DNA of 64,000 nucleotides from Pedobacter africanus (GCF_900176535.1 NZ_FWXT01000004.1:1-64000); one strand, 5' to 3'; numbered from the stretch's first letter, positions 26,753 to 36,475 are shown. Notes: generated by a model not told the origin, from the letters alone. Numbers and translations are program-made.

Positions 26753-29700
26753 TTAGTGTTCACGGGCGTCAACTTCTGGAAAATCTATTGCAGCCTGAGG
26801 CCCGTACCCTTCGTCGAATGGTGATTTGCTGCTCACTTTTTCCTGTAAGCTCTGGAATACAATAAATAGGGCCGGGATAACAAATACACCAAATATGGTT
26901 CCGATAAGCATTCCGCCTACGGCTCCGGTACCTATAGATTTGTTCCCTGCAGCGCCAACACCGGTCGAGAGCATCAAGGGCAATAAACCGAGTATAAAAG
27001 CAAATGACGTCATTAAAATAGGGCGTAAACGTGCTGTCGCTCCGCTAATGGCTGCACTTACTATGCTCATACCTTTTCTTCGCCTTTCTACTGCAAACTC
27101 TACAATTAAAATGGCATTTTTGGCTAGCAAGCCCACCAGCATGATTAGGGTAATCTGTGTATAGATGTTGTTATCTACCTTGAATATCTTATCGAAGATG
27201 AAAACGCCTGCCAAACCAATAGGTAGGGAAATCAACACCGCCAGCGGTAAAATATAGCTTTCGTATTGGGCACAAAGCAGGAAGTAAACAAAGATCACGC
27301 AAAGCAAAAAGATAAATATGGTCTGACTGCCACTCGACATCTCTTCGCGCGATAAGCCTGAGAACTCATAGCCATAGCCCGTAGGCAGGTGTATTGCGGC
27401 CTCTTCCTGTACCGCTTTCAAGGCATCGCCCGAGCTGAAGCCAGTATTCGGACTTCCCGTTACGGCAATAGAAGTAAACAGATTAAAACGGGATATTGCC
27501 TGAGGGCCATACACCTTTTTCAGTGTAATGAAATTGCTGATCGGTGCCATTTTGCCACTTGCATTTCTTACGTATATGCTGTTCAGCGTTTGCTGGTTCG
27601 CACGGTAAGGGGCATCTGCCTGGTACATTACACGATATTGCTTCCCAAACTTATTAAAGTTGGATGCGTATACACCACCATAATAGCCCTGTAATACACC
27701 CAATACATCGCTTACACTTAAGCCGGCCTGTTTTACTGTAGCTACGTTTACATCAATCTGGTACTGTGGGAAATTGGGATTAAATGAAGTAGAGGCATAT
27801 TGTATTTCCTTCCTTTTGCTTAAAGCGGCCAGGAACTCATTACTTACGGTATTGAATTTGTTGATGTCACCACCTGTTTTGTCCTGCAGCTGGAACTCAA
27901 AACCTCCGCTGGTACCAAATCCCTGGATGGTAGGAGGGGCAAAGAAAATAACCCTCGCACCTTTAATACCGGCCGTTTTGGCAAACAGTTCACCGATAAT
28001 GGCTTTTACGTCTCTTTGCCGCTCGTTCCATGGTTTTAATTTCCCGATTACCATACCGTAAGAACTGCCAGAACCACTGATCATGCTTCGGCCCACCACG
28101 GTCAGTGAAAACTTAATTTCCGGAATACTGCGTGCAATACTGTCAATTTGCTTAATTACAATTGCAGTTTGTTCCTGAGAGGTAGCTGGCGGCAGGGAGA
28201 TATCGGACATAATAGTACCCAAATCCTCGTTAGGTACAAAGCCTTTAGGTGTGGTATTCATGGCCCATATCAGCGTCACTGTAAAAAGTATAATCCCCAA
28301 TCCAGCTATCCATTTTCTGCGTGCCAAAAAGCCTACAGATCTTTTGTACCTGCCGGTCATGGCATCAAAAGAAGCATTAAATGCCGCATAAAAGCGCTGC
28401 ATAAAGTTTTTAGGCTTACCATGGTCTTCAGCATGCGGTTTTAAGAACAAGGCACAAAGCGCAGGACTCAGGGTTAATGCGTTGATGGCCGAAAGGATAA
28501 TGGCAATAGCCAGTGTTAAGCCGAACTGCTTATAAAATACGCCCGATGAACCCTGGATAAAACTTACCGGTACAAATACTGCCGCCATAACCAGGGTAAT
28601 GGAAATAATGGCCCCTGTAATGTCTTCCATTGCATCTACAGTAGCTTTTTTTGCTGAAGTGTAGCCATGGTCAAGCTTCGCGTGGACTGCCTCTACAACC
28701 ACAATGGCGTCATCTACCACAATACCGATAGCCAATACCAGTGCAAACAGTGTCAATAGGTTGATGGTAAAGCCAAACAAACTCAGAAAGAAGAAGGTTC
28801 CGATAATTGCCACAGGAACACTGATGGCTGGGATTAATGTAGAGCGGAAATCCTGAAGAAAAAGAAAAACCACTAGGAAAACCAGGATAAAGGCTTCTAT
28901 CAGTGTATGGATTACTTTCTCGATAGAAGCATCCAAAAAGTCGTTCACATTTACCAATGTGGTATAATGTACGCCCTTTGGGAAGTTGACAGATGACTCG
29001 TCCAAAACTTTAATGGCACCTTCAATTACTTCCTTGGCATTGGAGCCGGCAGTTTGGTTAATGGCAATACCCAATGCAGGTTTACCATTAAAGCGCACCG
29101 AGCTGGCATAGCTTTGTGCACCCAATTCTATACGGGCAATGTCCTTTAACCTCAGTACCTGACCATTTTCAGCCGTTCTGATAATGATATTGCTAAACTC
29201 GGTTTCGTTTTTTAAACGCCCTGAGTATTTTAAAGTATACTGGAACGATTGTTCGCCGCGCTCCCCGAATTGACCGGGTGCAGCTTCGATATTCTGTTCG
29301 GCAAGTGCTACACTGATGTCATTGGGCACCAATCCGTAGGTGGCCATTACTTCTGGTTTAAGCCAGATGCGCATGGTATAATCCATCAAACCAAAGGCAG
29401 TTGCATCACCAACCCCATTGATCCGCTTGATCTGAGGGATCAGGTTAATGTTGGCATAGTTCTGCAAAAAGGTCTGGTCATAGGAAGCGCTATCGCTATA
29501 TATACCAAAAATCAGCACGTTACTGGCCTGCCTTTTTGCGGTAATTACCCCAGATCGGGTAACCTCTGCAGGTAATAAGCTAGTCGCTCTCGCTACACGG
29601 TTCTGTACGTTTACGGCAGCAAGGTCAGGGTTGGTACCCAGTTTAAAGTTAACCGTAATGGTTGCCGTACCATCGTTACCGGCCGACGAGGTCATATAGG

Positions 29701-29926
29701 TCATATCTTCCACACCGTTGATCTGCTCTTCAAGAGGTACAACAACGCTATTCATAACCACATCTGCATTTGCCCCTTGATAAGACGCGGAAACCTGTAC
29801 CGTTGGAGGGGCAATTTCCGGATATTGTGACACAGGAAGCGTAATCAGGCCCAGTATCCCGAGTATGACAATAATAATGGATATTACTGTGGATAAAACA
29901 GGCCTTTCTATAAATTTCTTAAACAT
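26753..29926 (-). CDS. RND multidrug efflux transporter (AcrB/HAE1 type)
   Basis: This 1057-aa inner-membrane pump has twelve membrane helices and two large periplasmic loops. It starts with the typical FIERPVLSTVISIIIVILG segment. The proton-relay aspartates are present in helix 4 (AIGIVVDDAIVVVE). The second half shows LLAKNAILIVEFAVE and RLRPILMTS. It captures drugs from the periplasm or membrane and drives them through the MFP/OMP channel using proton import. It follows the MFP gene by 6 nt. Confidence 0.95.
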   Translation of the reverse strand: MFKKFIERPVLSTVISIIIVILGILGLITLPVSQYPEIAPPTVQVSASYQGANADVVMNSVVVPLEEQINGVEDMTYMTSSAGNDGTATITVNFKLGTNPDLAAVNVQNRVARATSLLPAEVTRSGVITAKRQASNVLIFGIYSDSASYDQTFLQNYANINLIPQIKRINGVGDATAFGLMDYTMRIWLKPEVMATYGLVPNDISVALAEQNIEAAPGQFGERGEQSFQYTLKYSGRLKNETEFSNIIIRTAENGQVLRLKDIARIELGAQSYASSVRFNGKPALGIAINQTAGSNAKEVIEGAIKVLDESSVNFPKGVHYTTLVNVNDFLDASIEKVIHTLIEAFILVFLVVFLFLQDFRSTLIPAISVPVAIIGTFFFLSLFGFTINLLTLFALVLAIGIVVDDAIVVVEAVHAKLDHGYTSAKKATVDAMEDITGAIISITLVMAAVFVPVSFIQGSSGVFYKQFGLTLAIAIILSAINALTLSPALCALFLKPHAEDHGKPKNFMQRFYAAFNASFDAMTGRYKRSVGFLARRKWIAGLGIILFTVTLIWAMNTTPKGFVPNEDLGTIMSDISLPPATSQEQTAIVIKQIDSIARSIPEIKFSLTVVGRSMISGSGSSYGMVIGKLKPWNERQRDVKAIIGELFAKTAGIKGARVIFFAPPTIQGFGTSGGFEFQLQDKTGGDINKFNTVSNEFLAALSKRKEIQYASTSFNPNFPQYQIDVNVATVKQAGLSVSDVLGVLQGYYGGVYASNFNKFGKQYRVMYQADAPYRANQQTLNSIYVRNASGKMAPISNFITLKKVYGPQAISRFNLFTSIAVTGSPNTGFSSGDALKAVQEEAAIHLPTGYGYEFSGLSREEMSSGSQTIFIFLLCVIFVYFLLCAQYESYILPLAVLISLPIGLAGVFIFDKIFKVDNNIYTQITLIMLVGLLAKNAILIVEFAVERRRKGMSIVSAAISGATARLRPILMTSFAFILGLLPLMLSTGVGAAGNKSIGTGAVGGMLIGTIFGVFVIPALFIVFQSLQEKVSSKSPFDEGYGPQAAIDFPEVDAREH

Positions 29927-29932
29927 ATTGTT

Positions 29933-31102
29933 CTATTTTTGGGTAAGCTCAGCATATACGGAATCAGCACTTTTCTTTTCAGGTTTAATCTCAGTACCGT
30001 CTTTTAAAGACTGGAAGCCTTCCAGTACTACCTGATCACCAGCTTTAAGCCCTTTGGTAACTACGTAAAAATTGCCTTTAGTCAGCTCCATAACCTCAAT
30101 TTCGGTACTTTTTGCAATTCCTTTATCGTCGGCCACATATACGAATTTCTTTCCCTGCAGATCTGTAGTAGATTTTTGCGGGATAAGGATGACATTTTCG
30201 AGGTGTTGTGGAATACGTACTGAGGCACTGGCACCACTTCTGAGCAGGCTTACCGGATTGGAGAATGTGGCCCTTAAGCTTGCCGATCCGGTTCCGGTAT
30301 TGATCAGGCCGTTTATCGATTCTATTTTCCCGTTTTCTGCATAGGTTGTCCCATCTGCCAGCACCAGGGCAACCGCAGGGATATTTTTTAATTTGGCCGC
30401 AAGGCTGTTGCCCTTATAGCTGCGCGAGAATTCCAATAGCTGTTTCTCATTCATAGAGAAATAAGCGTAAATCCTGGATATGTTAGAAACCGTTGTTAAT
30501 GGCTGAGCACTGGTTCCACTCACCAGGCTACCGGTTTTAAAAGGAATGCTGCCGATTACTCCGTCAACCGGACTGGTAATGCGGGTATAACCCAGATTTA
30601 CTTTAGCATTCACCAGTTCGGCTCTGGCTTGTGCCAATGCTGCCTTCCTGCTCTGTAAGGTTAGCTGGGCCGCATCCAGATCATATTTACTGATGATGTC
30701 TTTTTCAACCAAGGGCTTGGTCTTGTTTACCTGCAGTTGTGCAGCATTCACATCTGCCTCTGCACTGCTGATGGCTGCACTTGCTGTTCTTACCTGCTGT
30801 TCGTATTGTGGCGCATTGATGCTGAAAAGTAATTGGCCTTTTTTTACTGTTGCACCTTCATCCACGTATATTTTTTCAATAAAGCCATCTACTTTTGGCC
30901 TGATGTCAACATTCTGGATCCCTTCCAGTGTGGCTGGGTAGTCCGTTTCCAGATCGGTAGACTGCGGTACTACCGCAAATACCGGATAAGATTGTACCTG
31001 GGCGGGGGGTGGACCGGCCTTTTTCTGATCTCCGCTGCTGCATGAACCGATAAATAGCAATGCCGGTAATAATAAGTAAAGTGATTGGATGTTATGTTTC
31101 AT
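29933..31102 (-). CDS. Periplasmic adaptor (MFP) lipoprotein of RND pump
   Basis: This 389-aa lipoprotein has the lipobox IGSC (Cys21). It contains a split lipoyl domain (DVRPKVDGFIEKIYVDEGATVKKGQ in part, and TRITSPVDGVIG), an alpha-helical hairpin (about residues 95-165), a beta-barrel domain and a membrane-proximal domain. It bridges the RND pump and the outer-membrane duct. The gene starts 24 nt after tetR, with no promoter or terminator between them, so it is co-transcribed with the repressor. Confidence 0.94.
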   Translation of the reverse strand: MKHNIQSLYLLLPALLFIGSCSSGDQKKAGPPPAQVQSYPVFAVVPQSTDLETDYPATLEGIQNVDIRPKVDGFIEKIYVDEGATVKKGQLLFSINAPQYEQQVRTASAAISSAEADVNAAQLQVNKTKPLVEKDIISKYDLDAAQLTLQSRKAALAQARAELVNAKVNLGYTRITSPVDGVIGSIPFKTGSLVSGTSAQPLTTVSNISRIYAYFSMNEKQLLEFSRSYKGNSLAAKLKNIPAVALVLADGTTYAENGKIESINGLINTGTGSASLRATFSNPVSLLRSGASASVRIPQHLENVILIPQKSTTDLQGKKFVYVADDKGIAKSTEIEVMELTKGNFYVVTKGLKAGDQVVLEGFQSLKDGTEIKPEKKSADSVYAELTQK

Positions 31103-31126
31103 TTTAAGGGGTATATATAATCTTTA

Positions 31127-31714
31127 TTAGGGGAAAATTATTTCAAAGATGAGCTGTTTTCTTTCTTCAAGAAGTGCGTTGTATTCCTCATCATTCATGC
31201 CAAAAAGGATTTTGTTTAAAGGGGCTGTTACCAGGGGATAGGCCATTAAAGAAAACAGGTTCATTGTGAAATGCCTTGGGTTCATGCGTTTTATGTTTCC
31301 TTTGTCCATTTCCCGCTGAACCTCCTCCAGAAAAGTATTCACTTTTTCGGCCCGTGCTTTCTTGGCATTGATCACATCGTTTCTGTTCATTTCGGTGATC
31401 ACAAAAATCTCACGATAAGGATAACGCATCGCTTCTTTAAGAAATACCGAAATCAGGTTTTCTATCTTTTGACGAAAAGGCATATCCGATTCCATAACCT
31501 CGTCAATCATGCTCACCAGGGCTTCCTGGGCTTCATTGAATACCTGGTCAAACAGCGCATCTCTCGATCGGAAGTAATAATTTACCAAGGTGCGGTTTAC
31601 CCTGGCGGCATCCGCAATCTCCTGAGTAGTAGCGTGAAGCTTGCCTTCGGCAAAAAATAATTGCTTGGCTGTATCCTTAATTAACTGCTCTGTACCGGTA
31701 TCTCTGCTGGTCAT
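31127..31714 (-). CDS. TetR/AcrR family repressor of the efflux operon
   Basis: This 195-aa regulator has an N-terminal helix-turn-helix (about residues 8-55, TTQEIADAARVNRTLVNYYF) and a C-terminal ligand-binding helical domain. It is the first gene of the efflux operon and precedes MFP, RND and OMP genes on the same strand. A 20-bp imperfect palindrome abuts its own -7 element. This supports autorepression and control of the whole pump operon by one operator. The inducing ligand is unknown. Confidence 0.92.
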   Translation of the reverse strand: MTSRDTGTEQLIKDTAKQLFFAEGKLHATTQEIADAARVNRTLVNYYFRSRDALFDQVFNEAQEALVSMIDEVMESDMPFRQKIENLISVFLKEAMRYPYREIFVITEMNRNDVINAKKARAEKVNTFLEEVQREMDKGNIKRMNPRHFTMNLFSLMAYPLVTAPLNKILFGMNDEEYNALLEERKQLIFEIIFP

Positions 31715-31721
31715 TTCCTGA

Positions 31722-31748
31722 GTTTGACAAAATTGTTAAACAAAAGTA
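31722..31748 (-). promoter_or_regulatory. tetR promoter -7 with overlapping palindromic operator
   Basis: The minus strand has TACTTTTG (31748-31741), a TAnnTTTG match. The 20-bp near-palindrome GTTTGACAAAATTGTTAAAC (31722-31741, eight of ten base pairs symmetric) lies between it and the start codon. Position and length are typical of TetR-family operators. Confidence 0.65.
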
Positions 31749-31836
31749 TTGAACAGAGATTTTAGTTAAAACATCAGAATGTAATGTTTAAGTTAAGGGA
31801 TTAATTGTAACCAAATATTTGCAGAAAATTGCCGGT

Positions 31837-32514
31837 CTATGGCAGGTGCTGGTGTACCATATCCAGCGCAAAATCCAATTGCTCGGCCTCGGTAAGTTCG
31901 GTATTGTCCAGAATAATGGCATCTTCTGCGCGTGTAAGGGGGCTCTCGGCCCTGGTGGTATCGGCATAATCCCTATGAGCAAGATTTTCAAATACTTCTT
32001 CCAGCGTAGTTGTAGTATCTCCCTTGCTTTGAAGCTCTTTAAACCTACGTTCAGCCCTGATCTTTGGATCGGCAGTCATAAAAAATTTAACTGCTGCATC
32101 CTCAAACACTGTAGTACCTATATCACGGCCATCCATCACAATATTTTTAGATTTACCCATGCGCTGCTGCTGTTTTACCATATCCTTTCGTACCAGTTTA
32201 TTGGCTGATACTTCGCTCACATATTCTGATACTGGCATTTGTCTGATCTCTTCTGATACCTCTTCGCCATTTAAGGTGATGTGCGATTGGTAATCCCTCG
32301 AGTGAAAATTCAGTTCAATGTGCTCAAGCGCATCGGCCACTGCTTCCTGGTTATTGACATCAATGTTGTTACGGATAAAATAAAGTGTAACCGCGCGGTA
32401 CATGGCACCACTATCGATGTATATAAATCCCAGTTTCTTTGCTAGAGCCTTGGCAAGTGTACTTTTTCCACAGGATGAATAGCCATCAATGGCTATAACG
32501 AGGTTTTTTCTCAT
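31837..32514 (-). CDS. cmk: Cytidylate kinase
   Basis: This 225-aa P-loop kinase phosphorylates CMP and dCMP with ATP. Its Walker A motif GYSSCGKST is at residues 11-19, the LID region carries RAERRFKEL, and the DGRDIGTTVFEDA motif is typical of Cmk. The length is normal for the long bacterial form. It stands alone with its own -7 element (32522-32529) and no close partner. A terminator before the tetR promoter was not seen. Confidence 0.95.
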   Translation of the reverse strand: MRKNLVIAIDGYSSCGKSTLAKALAKKLGFIYIDSGAMYRAVTLYFIRNNIDVNNQEAVADALEHIELNFHSRDYQSHITLNGEEVSEEIRQMPVSEYVSEVSANKLVRKDMVKQQQRMGKSKNIVMDGRDIGTTVFEDAAVKFFMTADPKIRAERRFKELQSKGDTTTTLEEVFENLAHRDYADTTRAESPLTRAEDAIILDNTELTEAEQLDFALDMVHQHLP

Positions 32515-32521
32515 AGATAGG

Positions 32522-32529
32522 CAAAGTTA
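32522..32529 (-). promoter_or_regulatory. -7 element of cmk
   Basis: The minus strand reads TAACTTTG, eight nt before the cmk ATG. A TTTG 22 nt further upstream could serve as -33. The leader would be almost absent. Confidence 0.55.
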
Positions 32530-32624
32530 GTATTTTCATACCAAAAGAAATCAAATATTGGGCAATTGGGAACTACTTCGGGCACCTTAAGATGATTCCG
32601 ATTTGGGATAGGCTGTTCTTGAGT

Positions 32625-33662
32625 TTATTTAGGATGAGTCAGCTTATCTTTTCTGGTTAACAGGGATGAATTGCGGACGATCAGGTTGGTCGAAAGTACA
32701 ACCTTTTCTACTGGCTTTTTATCAGATTCCATTTTTTGCAGCAGGATGTCTATAAGTTTAAGGGAAATGTCCTTCACAGGCTGGGCAATAGCTGTAATTG
32801 AAGGGTTGTAGATCCTGAAAAAATCCTGATCATCAAAAGCTACTACGGCAATATCGTCGGGGATCTTCAATTTGAGTTCATTAATAGCTTCAAGGCCTTG
32901 AAATGCAAGGTAATTTGTGGAGAAAAAAATGGCATCCAGCTCATTGTTCTTTTTTAAATAAGCACTTATAGATTTGACGTTTTGTGCCGCAGAATGATCA
33001 TAAGGTAATTTTAATATTTTTGGTTCCTTCCCATTTTCAATAATGGTTTTTTCGTAGCCCTTATATCTTTCCAGCATTTGCGTTTGGGCTGAAGAGGTGG
33101 TTACCAGGGCAATGTTTTCAAATCCTGCTCCGGTTAAATGCTGTACTGCTTTTTTCGAGGCATTAAAATTATCCACTACAACATAATCTGTTTCCAGGTC
33201 CGGAAAATATCGGTCAAAAAGGACCACGGGGATTTTATTGTTGATCAGGGACTGGATTTCCTCCTCAAGTCCTTTAGGTGGGGTAATGATGTAGCCATCC
33301 AGGTTGCGTTCAATAAAAAGTTTGATCAGTTCTTTTGATTTTTCTGTATTGTCGTCAGTGCTGCAATAAATTATTTTATATCCTCTTTTATAGGCATCTT
33401 CTTCAATAATTCGTGCTACAGCAGAAAAAAAAGCATTCGAAATGTCCTCTACAATCAGACCAATCATATTTGTTTTTCCGGTTCTCATGCCCCTGGCAAA
33501 AAGGTTTTGTTTGTAGCCTGTGTCTTCAATTGTTTTAAGTATCTTCTCTTTGAGCTCAGTGCTGATCCGTTTTTCATCAGCCTTGCCATTGAGCACAAAG
33601 GAAACCGTTGTGATTGATGTGTTACATCGCTGAGCAATATCCCTGATAGAAAGTTTAGCCAT
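32625..33662 (-). CDS. LacI family transcriptional regulator
   Basis: This 345-aa protein has the N-terminal LacI helix-turn-helix (LSIRDIAQRCNTSITTVSFVLNG) followed by the hinge and a periplasmic-binding-protein-like sugar domain. It starts 8 nt after the sugar MFS transporter gene on the same strand, and the divergent mannosidase genes lie beyond. It probably controls the transporter-regulator operon, and perhaps the mannosidases, in response to a mannose-type sugar. A 20-bp palindrome at 34941-34960 over the transporter promoter is a likely binding site. Confidence 0.93.
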   Translation of the reverse strand: MAKLSIRDIAQRCNTSITTVSFVLNGKADEKRISTELKEKILKTIEDTGYKQNLFARGMRTGKTNMIGLIVEDISNAFFSAVARIIEEDAYKRGYKIIYCSTDDNTEKSKELIKLFIERNLDGYIITPPKGLEEEIQSLINNKIPVVLFDRYFPDLETDYVVVDNFNASKKAVQHLTGAGFENIALVTTSSAQTQMLERYKGYEKTIIENGKEPKILKLPYDHSAAQNVKSISAYLKKNNELDAIFFSTNYLAFQGLEAINELKLKIPDDIAVVAFDDQDFFRIYNPSITAIAQPVKDISLKLIDILLQKMESDKKPVEKVVLSTNLIVRNSSLLTRKDKLTHPK

Positions 33663-33670
33663 GTGGTATA

Positions 33671-34903
33671 CTAGTGTTTTACTTTATAAAATTTGTAAGC
33701 GAACAGAAAAATTACAATATAGCATATAATTGGGGTATAATAGGCATTTGCAATTCCAGCCTTGTCGGCCACTGCACCCATAATAAAAGGAAAAAATGCG
33801 CCGCCCACAACACCCATGGATAAAAAAGAAGCGGCCTGTTGTGTGCGCGTACCAAGGTTTTTAAGGCCAAGACTGAATATGGTAGGGAACATGATGCTAA
33901 AAAAGAAGTTGATCATCAGCAAAGCAATAAATGATACCATACCAAAGCTTTGTGCTACGATGAGGCACATGATGATATTGCCCAGTGCAAATGCCGCCAG
34001 TAATTTGTTGGGCGCAATAACCCGCATTAAAAATGTGCCGATAAAACGCCCGGCAAGCATCATTCCCATAAACAACACCATGTAATTCCCAGCTTCAGCA
34101 TCGCTGAAACCCATTTTTTCATGGCCATAATTGATAAAAAAGGCCCAGGTGCCAGCTTGTGCCGCTACATTAAAGAATTGCGCCGCAACTGCCCATACAA
34201 AATGTTTATGGTCAAAAAGCTTTTTATCAGGAGTTACATCTATGTTTACAGCCGCGGCATCTTCGCCAGGCACCGCATGAGGGTCTGTTGTGGCAGGCAC
34301 TTTTACAAAAGAAAAGGATATGGCCACCAGTAAAATCACCAGACCAATTACTGCATACAGAATTTTAACAGAGGTCAGATCTGTACTGCCCTCTACATTA
34401 TTGCGCAGTAAAAAGTAGCTCCCGATTGCAGGTCCAAGCATAGCACCCACAGCATTGAAAGACTGGGCAAAATTGATGCGCTGGTCACTGGTCCGTTGAT
34501 CACCTAGCGAAGCAACGAATGGATGGGCTACAGTTTCCAATGTAGATAAACCGCAGCCTACAATAAACAGGGCGATCCCAAAAAATGCAAATGAAGAGAT
34601 ATTAGCAGCAGGTATGAATAAAAAAGCCCCAATGGCAAATAAGGACAGACCTAACAATACCCCTTTTTTATAGCCAAAACGTTTCATAAACAGGCCGGCA
34701 GGTATTCCCATTACGGCATAGGCACCAAAAACAGCAAACTGCACAAATGCCGACTGCGATTTGGAAAGGCTCATGGTATGTTGGAAATGTTTGTTCAGCA
34801 CATCAGCCATGGTAATGGCGATGCCCCAGAACATAAAAAGTGAAGTGACAAATACAAGGGTGATCAGGAATTTCCTGTCAGTAAAAGCAGCTTTTTGTTG
34901 CAT
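33671..34903 (-). CDS. Sugar MFS transporter (FucP-like)
   Basis: This 410-aa inner-membrane symporter has twelve predicted helices and the features of the L-fucose/glucose/galactose:proton family (for example IAITMADVLNKHFQHTMSLS at the N-terminus). It is the first gene of a two-gene operon with a LacI regulator and divergent from GH125/GH92 mannosidase genes. From that context mannose or a mannose-containing product is the likely cargo. Sequence alone does not fix the substrate. Confidence 0.9.
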   Translation of the reverse strand: MQQKAAFTDRKFLITLVFVTSLFMFWGIAITMADVLNKHFQHTMSLSKSQSAFVQFAVFGAYAVMGIPAGLFMKRFGYKKGVLLGLSLFAIGAFLFIPAANISSFAFFGIALFIVGCGLSTLETVAHPFVASLGDQRTSDQRINFAQSFNAVGAMLGPAIGSYFLLRNNVEGSTDLTSVKILYAVIGLVILLVAISFSFVKVPATTDPHAVPGEDAAAVNIDVTPDKKLFDHKHFVWAVAAQFFNVAAQAGTWAFFINYGHEKMGFSDAEAGNYMVLFMGMMLAGRFIGTFLMRVIAPNKLLAAFALGNIIMCLIVAQSFGMVSFIALLMINFFFSIMFPTIFSLGLKNLGTRTQQAASFLSMGVVGGAFFPFIMGAVADKAGIANAYYTPIICYIVIFLFAYKFYKVKH

Positions 34904-34940
34904 GGTTTAGTATTTATTTGGTTAGCTATGGTTGAGTTGC

Positions 34941-34960
34941 TTTGAAAAAGCATATTCAAA
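34941..34960. promoter_or_regulatory. Candidate LacI-type operator
   Basis: The 20-bp TTTGAAAAAGCATATTCAAA is an even palindrome with central GC (eight of ten pairs symmetric, outer six perfect). It overlaps the end of the transporter -7 element and the probable start of transcription. It lies upstream of a LacI-gene operon, which makes it the natural site for that regulator. Confidence 0.55.
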
Positions 34961-34964
34961 CATA
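34957..34964 (-). promoter_or_regulatory. -7 element of the MFS-lacI operon
   Basis: The minus strand reads TATGTTTG, a TAnnTTTG match about 54 nt before the transporter ATG. The longer leader than elsewhere leaves room for the palindrome. The 14-mer TATAGCTATGTTTG it belongs to shares 13 bases with a site at 38761-38773. Confidence 0.5.
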
Positions 34965-35003
34965 GCTATACTAAAATGATTTAGCAATAGTAATTTTTTC
35001 TTT

Positions 35004-35011
35004 TATCTTTG
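35004..35011 (+). promoter_or_regulatory. -7 element of the GH125-GH92 operon
   Basis: TATCTTTG lies 38 nt before the GH125 ATG. It is divergent from the transporter promoter, with the candidate LacI operator about 45 nt upstream. No clear -33 is seen. Confidence 0.5.
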
Positions 35012-35049
35012 AAATCACCAGCTTTTTAGAAACCAAATTATAGCATGAT

Positions 35050-36465
35050 ATGAAAAGAAGAATTTTTTTGCAGCAGGCAGGACTTTTAGCCGGAGGATTG
35101 ATGGCTGATAAGGTGTCATTTGCGGCTTCCTCTGAATTTCCGGTAGTCAGGGTTGCCGAGTCCAAAAGAAACTTTCAAAGTAAGGCTGTTGAAAATGCAA
35201 TAGCAGAATTTCAAAGGAATGTAAAGAACAAAGAGCTGGGCTGGCTATTTGAAAATTGCTTTCCCAACACCTTAGATACTACTGTGACGTATACTGAGAG
35301 CAATGGCAGGCCCGATACCTATGTGATCACCGGTGACATTGATGCCATGTGGCTACGAGACAGTACAGCCCAGGTAAGTCCATACCTACCTTTGGTCAAA
35401 ACAGATAAAAAGTTACATGATCTCATTGCCGGCGTAATCAATCATCAGGTAAAGTGCGTTCTTAAAGACCCTTATGCAAATGCTTTTTATGGAGATCCCA
35501 ATAAACTTGGAGAGTGGAAAACAGATCATACAGATATGAAGCCTGGGATTCATGAACGTAAATGGGAGATAGATTCACTATGTTATCCCATTCGCCTGAG
35601 TTACCAGTATTGGAAGCTCAGTGGCGGCACAGCGCCTTTTGACATAAAATGGAAGGAAGCCATTGCGTTAATCGTTAAAACTTTTAAAGAACAACAAAGA
35701 AAACAGGGGCAGGGACCGTATCGCTTTCAACGCGAAACAATGTTTGCCACAGATACCACTCCTTTAAGTGGGTACGGTTACCCGGTAAAACCTGTTGGTT
35801 TAATCTGTTCGGCATTCCGGCCAAGTGATGATGCTACGATCTATAATTTTCTGGTTCCTTCCAATTTCTTTGCAGTTGTGAGCCTGAAGCAGGCGGCAGA
35901 AATTTTACAATCTGTGCAAAAAGATAATGTATTGGCAGCAGAATGCCGCACACTGGCAGCAGAGGTAGCTGCTGCCCTGCAAAAATATGCAGTGGTAACC
36001 CATCCTCAATTTGGTAAGGTATATGCTTTTGAAGTGAACGGCTATGGCAGTTTTAACCTCATGGACGATGCCAATGTACCAAGTTTACTGGCATTGCCTT
36101 ATCTAGGCGCTGTTCAAGCTAACGATCCTGTTTATCTGAATACCCGCAAACTGATTCTATCTGCAGAGAACCCTTTTTATTTTCAAGGCAAAGCAGCAAA
36201 AGGAATAGGCAGCCCACATACCGGTATTCACAAGATCTGGCCGATTGCCCTGGTCATGCAGGGGCTTACCAGTACCAATGATATCGAGATCAGGTCTTGC
36301 ATTCAAATGCTGCAAAAAAGCCATGCGGGAACAGGATTTATGCATGAGTCGTTCGATATGGACGATCCTGCTAAGTTCAGCAGGGCCTGGTTTGCCTGGG
36401 CCAATACCATTTTTGGCGAGTTTTTATGGAAGACTTATAAGGAAAGGCCGCATTTACTGGTTTAA
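35050..36465 (+). CDS. GH125 exo-alpha-1,6-mannosidase, exported
   Basis: This 471-aa protein has a twin-arginine-type signal (RRIFLQ motif at residues 3-8, cleavage near FAA). A GH125 (alpha/alpha)6 barrel follows, recognised by DIDAMWLRDSTAQVSPYLPL and the later MDDANVPSLLALPYLG and GIGSPHTG segments. GH125 enzymes are metal-independent inverting alpha-1,6-mannosidases that trim N-glycans or mannan side chains. The gene is followed by a GH92 gene after 10 nt, so both are one operon. Together they can strip alpha-1,2/1,3/1,6-mannose residues. Confidence 0.92.
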   Translation: MKRRIFLQQAGLLAGGLMADKVSFAASSEFPVVRVAESKRNFQSKAVENAIAEFQRNVKNKELGWLFENCFPNTLDTTVTYTESNGRPDTYVITGDIDAMWLRDSTAQVSPYLPLVKTDKKLHDLIAGVINHQVKCVLKDPYANAFYGDPNKLGEWKTDHTDMKPGIHERKWEIDSLCYPIRLSYQYWKLSGGTAPFDIKWKEAIALIVKTFKEQQRKQGQGPYRFQRETMFATDTTPLSGYGYPVKPVGLICSAFRPSDDATIYNFLVPSNFFAVVSLKQAAEILQSVQKDNVLAAECRTLAAEVAAALQKYAVVTHPQFGKVYAFEVNGYGSFNLMDDANVPSLLALPYLGAVQANDPVYLNTRKLILSAENPFYFQGKAAKGIGSPHTGIHKIWPIALVMQGLTSTNDIEIRSCIQMLQKSHAGTGFMHESFDMDDPAKFSRAWFAWANTIFGEFLWKTYKERPHLLV

Positions 36466-36475
36466 AAATTAAAAT

